Positions 58,086 to 64,000 of a stretch of DNA of 64,000 nucleotides are shown here, in pieces. Origin of the DNA: Patiria miniata (Eukaryota; Echinodermata; Asteroidea; Valvatida; Asterinidae); assembly GCF_015706575.1 (NCBI RefSeq), contig NW_024037075.1, forward strand, positions 10,539,746 to 10,603,745, in the 5' to 3' direction. The notes beneath the pieces were generated by a model. It had not been told where the DNA came from. It made no database searches and worked only from the letters and a program-made list of their open reading frames with translations. Positions within the stretch are counted from its first letter, which is position 1; each line of letters opens with the position of its first letter. The translations under genes and the position numbers were made by a program.

Positions 58086-58334
58086 GGGGGGGGGGGGGGG
58101 GGGGGGGGAGGGGGCGTGAAGTTGCAGCATGTTAGTGCCAAGAGAAGAAAGGGGTGCGGGAAGGCAAAATAGGGGTGCGGGCGTGAATTTGCAGCATGTT
58201 AGTGCCAAGAGAAGAATAATCATTCGTACATATGAATAATTAATGAGCCATAATTCCAGAACCCTTTGCCCTATAATCATGAAATTTCTTGGGTATATTT
58301 ATGAAGAGTTGCTCTATGCATTTTCTTCGTCACT

Positions 58335-58365
<31 letters not shown>

Positions 58366-59345
58366 CGTGAATTTGCAGCATGTTAGTGCCAAGAGAAGAA
58401 AGGGGTGCGGGAAGGCAAAATAGGGGTGCGGGCGTGAATTTGCAGCATGTTAGTGCCAAGAGAAGAATAATCATTCGTACAAATGAATAATGAATAAGCC
58501 ATAATTCCAGAACCCTTTGCCCTATAATCATAAAATTCCTTGGGTATATTTATGAAGAGTTGCTCTGTGCATTTTCTTCGTCACTCGGGGGGGGGGGGCG
58601 TGAATTTGCAGCATGTTAGTGCCTAGAGAAGAAAGGGGTGCGGGAAGGCAAAATAGGGGTGCGGGCGTGAATTTGCAGCATGTTAGTGCCAAGAGAAGAA
58701 TAATCATTCCTACATATGAATAATTAATTAGCCATAATTCCAGAACCCTTTGCCCTATAGTCATGAAATTTGTATATTTATGAAGAGTTGCTCTATGCAT
58801 TTTCTTCGTCACTCGGGGGGGGGGGGGGGAGGGCGTGAATTTGCAGCATGTTAGTGCCAAGAGAAGAAAGGGGTGCGGGAAGGCAAAATAGGGGTGCGGG
58901 CGTGAATTTGCAGCATATTAGTGCCAAGAGAAGAATAATCATTCGTACATATGAATAATTAATTATAATTCCAGAACCCTTTGCCCTATAATCATGAAAT
59001 TTCTTGGGTATATTTATGAAGAGTTGCTCTATGCATTTTCTTCTTCACTCGGGGGAGGGGGCGTGAATTTGCAGCATGTTAGTGCCAAGAGAAGAAAGGG
59101 GTGCGGGAAGGCAAAATAGGGGTGCGGGCGTGAATTTGCAGCATGTTAGTGCCAAGAGAAGAATTTTTCGTACATATGAATAATTAATGAGCCATAATTC
59201 CAGAACCCTTTGCCCTATAATCATGAAATTTCTTGGGTATATTTATGAAGAGTTGCTCTATGCATTTTCTTCGTCACCCGGGGGGGGGGGAGAGGTGCGT
59301 GAATTTGCAGCATGTTAGTGCCAAGAGAAGAAAGGGGAATCCGCC
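58085..59345. repeat. Compound satellite, period about 240 bp
   Basis: Six units, each with a G run, two GAATTTGCAGCATGTTAGTG cores, then a TATGAATAATTAAT stretch and GAAGAGTTGCTCTATGCATT. The core is that of the 126-bp array at 51975-52665. G-run length ranges from under 10 to over 30. Confidence 0.9.
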
Positions 59346-59375
59346 CCGGCTGTGAGGTGGTCAAAATAACCCGGC

Positions 59376-60370
59376 AACAATGTTACCAAGTGGGCAAATA
59401 GTTGTTATTTAAAGATTTGGTCAATTCAATAAAAGTGTCAGTCATGCGTAATGCGCTTGTATGTATTTAGTGTATTTTGTACACTCCATGTTCCAACCTT
59501 TAATCATCTTAAAGTTACAATTATTCCTTAAAATATAGCATAAACAGTAATTTTACTCTTCTCTTCTCTGTATTGTTTTAGTGTTAATTTGTTGTTAACA
59601 GGTATAATGAATCTATTGCGTAATGTCAGCCACGCTTATGTCAGTCACAGAGGTTTATTTGCATATTAAAAAAAATCATGAAAGTTTTGCACATTTACTA
59701 CATGTGTTGGTTACCCTATAAGCTAAAATGCTCGTATGGATTTAAATACGTAGAAATTTTAACTTGAAAAGAAATTTGAAAAACATGTTTGACATTTTTT
59801 TGGTTGCATCGCTTTTTGTAATGTAAGTCACGACAGTAAACTACCACTCTAATTGGAAAAACTGAACATGAAATTTCAATTTTCAATACCGTATTGTGTA
59901 TTTAGGTCCCAGTAACTCCCATGCCAAACAATGGTTCAGTTGGCTTTAATTGTTTACACATAAGAGCTGATTTGATATTCAAAATTAGTAAAAATGTAAT
60001 GTCAGTGACGGTCTTAGGCTTAGTGTATTGTCATTCACAAAAAAACGATGCTTTTTCCCATAAAAGCATTCAGGATAGCAATAAAAATATGCCCTTCATT
60101 GTTTTCTTAGCACGGGGTCTAGGTATATCAACTTCTGTTGTTGACAGAAGAGGCTATTTTAATTGGGTGTTAATTTGTTTTATATTAACAGGCATATTCA
60201 TTCAAAAATTCATTATTTTCCCCCCCATCTTACTACATGCGTTAGTAACCCTATTAGCTCTAATGTTCTAACGGATTTTGATCTGCAGCACTTTTAACCT
60301 GAAGAGAAATTTTAAAAACATGTTTGACATTTTTGGGTTGCATCGCTTTTTTTAATGTCAGTCACGGCAC
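59376..60370. repeat. Second GTCAGTCAC block
   Basis: 59376-59555 copies 53130-53300 and 59575-60370 copies 54915-55920. Motifs such as TAATGTCAGCCACG, TAATGTCAGTGACG and TAATGTCAGTCACG are retained in register. Confidence 0.8.
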
Positions 60371-60780
60371 CAGTCAGGGCTCTGGAGTGCTCTGCAACGT
60401 GCAAAACTAAATCAGGCCCACTTTACTCACAGTTTAGCCAGCAAATTTCTCCAAAAATTCCACTGGGGCACAGAAAATGTCCTCAGTATTTCACCAACCA
60501 AGTTTGCAGACTCAATTCAAATTTTAAAGGAGACTTTTCTTTAATATTTTGCACATGAGAGGGAAGTCAAGTGATTTCAAAATAGGGCTAAATACTAGAC
60601 TGGTACATGTTCAACCATGGTCCAACTATTTGAAAAGACTGACCTCTTCTTTCAAAGTCAATAGTCTGGTGGCTTGACTATGGAGAAATGTGTAGTAAAT
60701 TGAGACTAGTTCCCGCTAGTTCCCGTTTGGGACTCTCATACACAGTATTGAGAGTTCCAAATTTTCGGACTATCACGGCA
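60371..60780. other. Unassigned stretch
   Basis: No gene or repeat recognised between the motif block ending TAATGTCAGTCACGGCACC and the next duplicated unit. Confidence 0.35.
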
Positions 60781-60960
60781 CTAAACAACCCCCAAGTCAA
60801 AAAAGCTAACCATGAAATTTCAAAGATTCAATACTGTATTGTGTATTTAGGTCCTAGTAACCCCTTTGCCAAACATGGTTCAGTTGGCTGTAATTGTTTA
60901 GACATTAGAGCTGATTTGATACATGTAATGTCAGTCACGGTGGAATTGCCCAGATAATCA
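60781..60960. repeat. Unit repeated at 63005-63180
   Basis: It runs from CCCCAAGTCAAAAAAGCTAA to a TAATGTCAGTCACGGTGG end followed by AATTGCCCAGATAAT. The copy at 63005-63180 has the same start and end, and a worn relative lies at 55200-55370. Confidence 0.8.
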
Positions 60961-61745
60961 ATTTTATCGACTGAACGATAAAATATCTTACACGCAGCAC
61001 GAATGGGTTTTATGTTTAATGATTTATTGGAGTTCATGAATAGTGCATTAATGAGCGGATTGGCTAGCCCAGCAGCAACGTGGTTAGACAGAGGCAAGGT
61101 GTGGGCTGTTGTCACGTGGAGAAGACCACTTCGTTGCAGTAACTGAATGTGAAAACATCGTTATCCCGCCTCCTCCCCTTCGCCGCCTTTAAGTATTAAT
61201 TATCCGAAGTATTCGGATGTAAGTGCTCTGAAGACTTTTGCTGCCTCTTAGCGGTTTCTCGGAGCTTCTTTGCGGAGTTTTTCCCAACGGGATTTTGACT
61301 CTTCATTTTGACAAACAGGAAGAGTGGGTTTACCTTGAGGGTTTTCTCACTCCGCAAAAAGTGTGGGAAAGCGCGACTGTGGTCGTGGGACAGGGTTCGG
61401 CAAGCCATATTCCAGGGTCGCTGAGCCTGTCCAGTGAAATGTGTTGACATTGATTTATAATTGTTTAATTCCAAACCTTTACAACAATAACCCAGCCTGT
61501 GCCGGCTAGGGTTTGCTTCCACGAAGTCGGTTCCGACCTCGAAGCATTCCAGTTATTTATGCCAGCGAACTTTGTGTTTCAATTAAGGAAATTACTTTAA
61601 AAGTTTCTACAAAGTGTCCTATCAATTTCGGAGCAATTTAGAAGGGGCGTGGATATACCACATGTGGTTTTCGGAGTGGGGGACCGTTATTACCCCAGGT
61701 ACGGTTTAAAGTGGATCCGGAGTGGGGGCCCGGTTATGTACCCCA
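60961..61745. other. Mixed stretch with a GC-richer middle
   Basis: Around 61150-61560 the sequence is GC-richer and carries several short frames, none recognised. It could include a relic exon or promoter, but I cannot support one. Confidence 0.3.
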
Positions 61746-62204
61746 GGGTGCATACCGGTAAATCGATCCGCCAAGCTCATGAATAAAAGTTATACCCTCA
61801 AAATATCTATATTAGAGAGTTCTGAGCGCCGTAAAATTGGGGAATTGAAGAGATATGGTAGTGAACCTCTGGCCCGGACTTGGGGCTTCCAATTCTGAGC
61901 ATTTTGGATGCTATTGGGCTCGAAAGTGGCGCTATTTTGCCATGTTGTGGAGGGATCGTTTTTCAAGATGGCTACTTTTCCGCTTTGGGGAAAATAGGGG
62001 TCGTCTTCTTTGCGTGAAAATATCTCGAAAAGTCAATAGTCAACCCACCATAAATTGAAAAGAAAATGAAAGATGACACATTGATCATCATTTTTCTGTG
62101 CAGCTTGAATACCTGTGAGAGTTTTGAGTATTTTTAAAAGAATTTTGAAGTATGGGCATTTAGCACTAGTGTCTATGGGAGTTTATTTGCAGGTATGCAC
62201 CCCC
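61746..62204 (-). mobile_element. MITE family E, copy 2 (inverted)
   Basis: Reverse-complement copy of 49645-50090, from GGGTGCATACCGGTAAAT to ATTTGCAGGTATGCACCC. High similarity along about 450 bp suggests recent spread or duplication. Confidence 0.8.
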
Positions 62205-62445
62205 CAGGTTCGGTGGGCCTGATCAACCCAATGGTTTGTAAGAGTCAGTTTGCCCAAAGGATTTCAGCAATGAAAGACTGGTATCTGGCCGTCTATTTAT
62301 GTTGGTGGTGCGTATGGTAAAACGAAAAACAAAACATGCTTTGATTTGGCATGAAGATTTAACAAACACATTCAGGCTGCGGCAAATCCAATATATTGGT
62401 TAATGATGTTTTTATTGTACATGCATGTATTCGTGTCTGAGTGTA

Positions 62446-63003
62446 ATGAAGACATTAAATCCTGTAGCTTGTGTTGGTAATCTCGCCGTCGGTTGAATAT
62501 TCTTTCCCAGAACTTGTCTGCACGGTTGACATGTACATGTGAACTCCAGTTCTCTTTCTCAATGAGCGCTACATTTCAGCATATTCCTGTTTAGATTTTC
62601 GTTCTCCAAGTTTCCGTACAACCATGTCCAACTAATATATTAAAGTGCAAGCAGCAAACCTTTGTCCAGAAATAGAAGCAAAGAATTATAAGGTTTCAAC
62701 TGTACAAAGTGTACGTTACATTAACATATTAAGATAGCATGCACATGCATGGCCTTGTGCATGGCCAGGGCCCTGACCACAGTTTCCCCACATACACTTT
62801 GTTACGCAACGTTACGTAAATCTCACTCACTGGGCCGATGACCACCAGTGATTGTATGCTCTCTCATTGGTTGTATCTGTCAGTGCACAAACCATCGGCG
62901 CTGTTGTCTTATTGGCTCATTCTGGTTTGTACACGAACCATCGGTACCAATGGTTCGTGTACATTCAATTAAATGTCACTTCTATCGAGAGTGTCCGAGT
63001 AAT
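62446..63003. repeat. Arm inverted to 55905-56600 and repeated at 63180-63990
   Basis: It begins AATGAAGACATTAAATCCTG, runs through the GGCCAGGGCCCTGACCAC site and ends at the GAACCATCGGT palindrome. The first 390 bp recur directly at 63180 onward. Confidence 0.8.
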
Positions 63004-63179
63004 GTAAACAACCCCCCAGTCAAAAAAGCTAACCATGAAATTTCAAAGATTCAATACTGTATTGTGTATTCAGGTTCTAGTAACCCCTTTCCCAAACATG
63101 GTTCAGTTGGCTGTAATTGTTTAGACATTAGAGCTGATTTGATACATGTAATGTCAGCCACGGTGGAATTGCCCAGATA

Positions 63180-64000
63180 ATGAAGACATTAAATCCTGTA
63201 GCTTGTGTAGGTAATCTCGCCGTCGGTTGAATATTCTCTCCAAGAACTCTGCACGGTTGACATGTACATGTATGTATTACAACTCCAGTTCTCTTTCTCA
63301 GTGAGCGCTACATTTCAGCATACTCCTGTTTAGATTTTCGTTCTCCAAGTTTCCGTACAACCATGGAGGATGTGTTCTTATTCCTCCATGGTACAACCAT
63401 GTCCAACTAATATATTATAGAGCAAGCAGCAAACCTTTTTGTCCGGAAATAGAAGCAAATATAAAGTTTCAACTGTACAAAGTGTACGTTAAGATAGCAT
63501 GCACATGCATGACCTTGTGCAGGGCCAGGGCGCGTAATTTTTTTCCCTAGGAGTGTTAGGGGCAATGTCATGAATAATTCAGTTTTTCCTTTGAATCATT
63601 GCAAGACTTAGGTTCTCGTTCTATTTTCCCCTTAATTTAAAATTATCTCAGTGATAAATTTGGAGAAGAAAAACAGCTGATGAAAATGAGCAGCGACAAC
63701 GTGGATTCGAACCAGGGATCTTTGTATCCATAGCTCATCTCGCTATCCACTAGGCTACTGTGTGGTAGCTCGACGACAACTGTTCTTTAAAATGCTTTAA
63801 TGTATTGTAACTAGTTGAATAACCAACAACAATGCTTGATGTCATTGTCCGTTCTCATGGATAAACATGAATTATTCATGACTTTGCCCCTAACCCTCCT
63901 AGGAATAAAAATTACGCGGCCAGGGCCCTGACCACAGTTTCCCCCCACACACTTTGTTACGCAACGTTACGTAAATCTCACTGATAGCTGATCTAGGCGA
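63180..64000. repeat. Direct repeat of 62446-62840, split by an insertion
   Basis: It has the same order of landmarks as 62446-62840, interrupted exactly within GGCCAGGGCCC by the 63532-63917 element. It continues beyond the window edge. Confidence 0.8.
63532..63917 (-). mobile_element. Inverted-repeat element carrying a tRNA-like pol III promoter
   Basis: The ends GCGTAATTTTT and AAAAATTACGC begin terminal inverted repeats of about 55 bp that include AGGGGCAAWGTCATGAATAA. GGCCAGGGC flanks both sides (63523-63531 and 63918-63926), a 9-bp duplication. Inside, on the minus strand, GTAGCCTAGTGGATAGCGAG and CTGGTTCGAATCC are spaced as tRNA boxes A and B, followed by CATCAGCTGTTTTTCTTCTC. The same interior occurs at 17054-17326. 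A 9-bp duplication with long inverted repeats suggests a Mutator-like MITE; the tRNA module is what one expects of a SINE. Confidence 0.9.

Overview
This 64 kb window is animal nuclear DNA. It holds one clear host gene, a many-exon integrin alpha gene with its 5' part outside the window, in about 46 kb of transposon-, SINE- and satellite-rich DNA. The integrin has no visible alpha-I domain. The mobile DNA includes an intact Penelope-like retroelement, several families of small inverted-repeat elements and tRNA-headed SINE-like copies. The sequence is AT-rich. Together these suggest an invertebrate deuterostome (echinoderm, hemichordate or lancelet), but the sequence alone does not decide which.

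Layout. 1-18,170: 22 exons (+ strand) of an integrin alpha subunit, running from beta-propeller blade 4 through thigh, calf, furin site, transmembrane segment and GFFKR tail. Exon phases agree from first to last. Its introns hold three TAA/TTA-flanked MITEs, several TTAA-flanked elements, hAT-like and foldback elements, SINE heads and two minisatellites. 18,171-26,100: 3' flank, a roughly 170-bp satellite and two convergent tRNA-like heads. 26,147-31,192: a 1-kb inverted-repeat element, then a 4-kb foldback element with ACGTC-rich repeat arrays and a possible two-exon small ORF. 31,200-35,055: GC-rich unassigned DNA, a tandem array with splice-like unit borders, and a long near-perfect inverted repeat (arms about 370 bp, loop 46 bp). 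36,700-45,600: more MITEs and hairpins and the Penelope-like element (898-codon ORF, minus strand). 45,877-46,068: a possible coding exon of an unrecognised minus-strand gene. 48,466-48,819: a small element built almost wholly from a 16-bp palindromic repeat, with 9-bp target duplication. 49,600-64,000: a mosaic of direct and inverted duplications, G-rich compound satellites and about 16 copies of a TAATGTCAGTCACG-like motif. It ends with a tRNA-bearing inverted-repeat element whose empty target site is present elsewhere in the window.

The integrin alpha would pair with a beta subunit at the cell surface. Most of the rest is mobile or satellite DNA. Several insertions can be read clearly because the empty site or the opposite hairpin arm is in the same window. 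Family names for the small elements rest on termini and target duplications read by eye, not on database searches.
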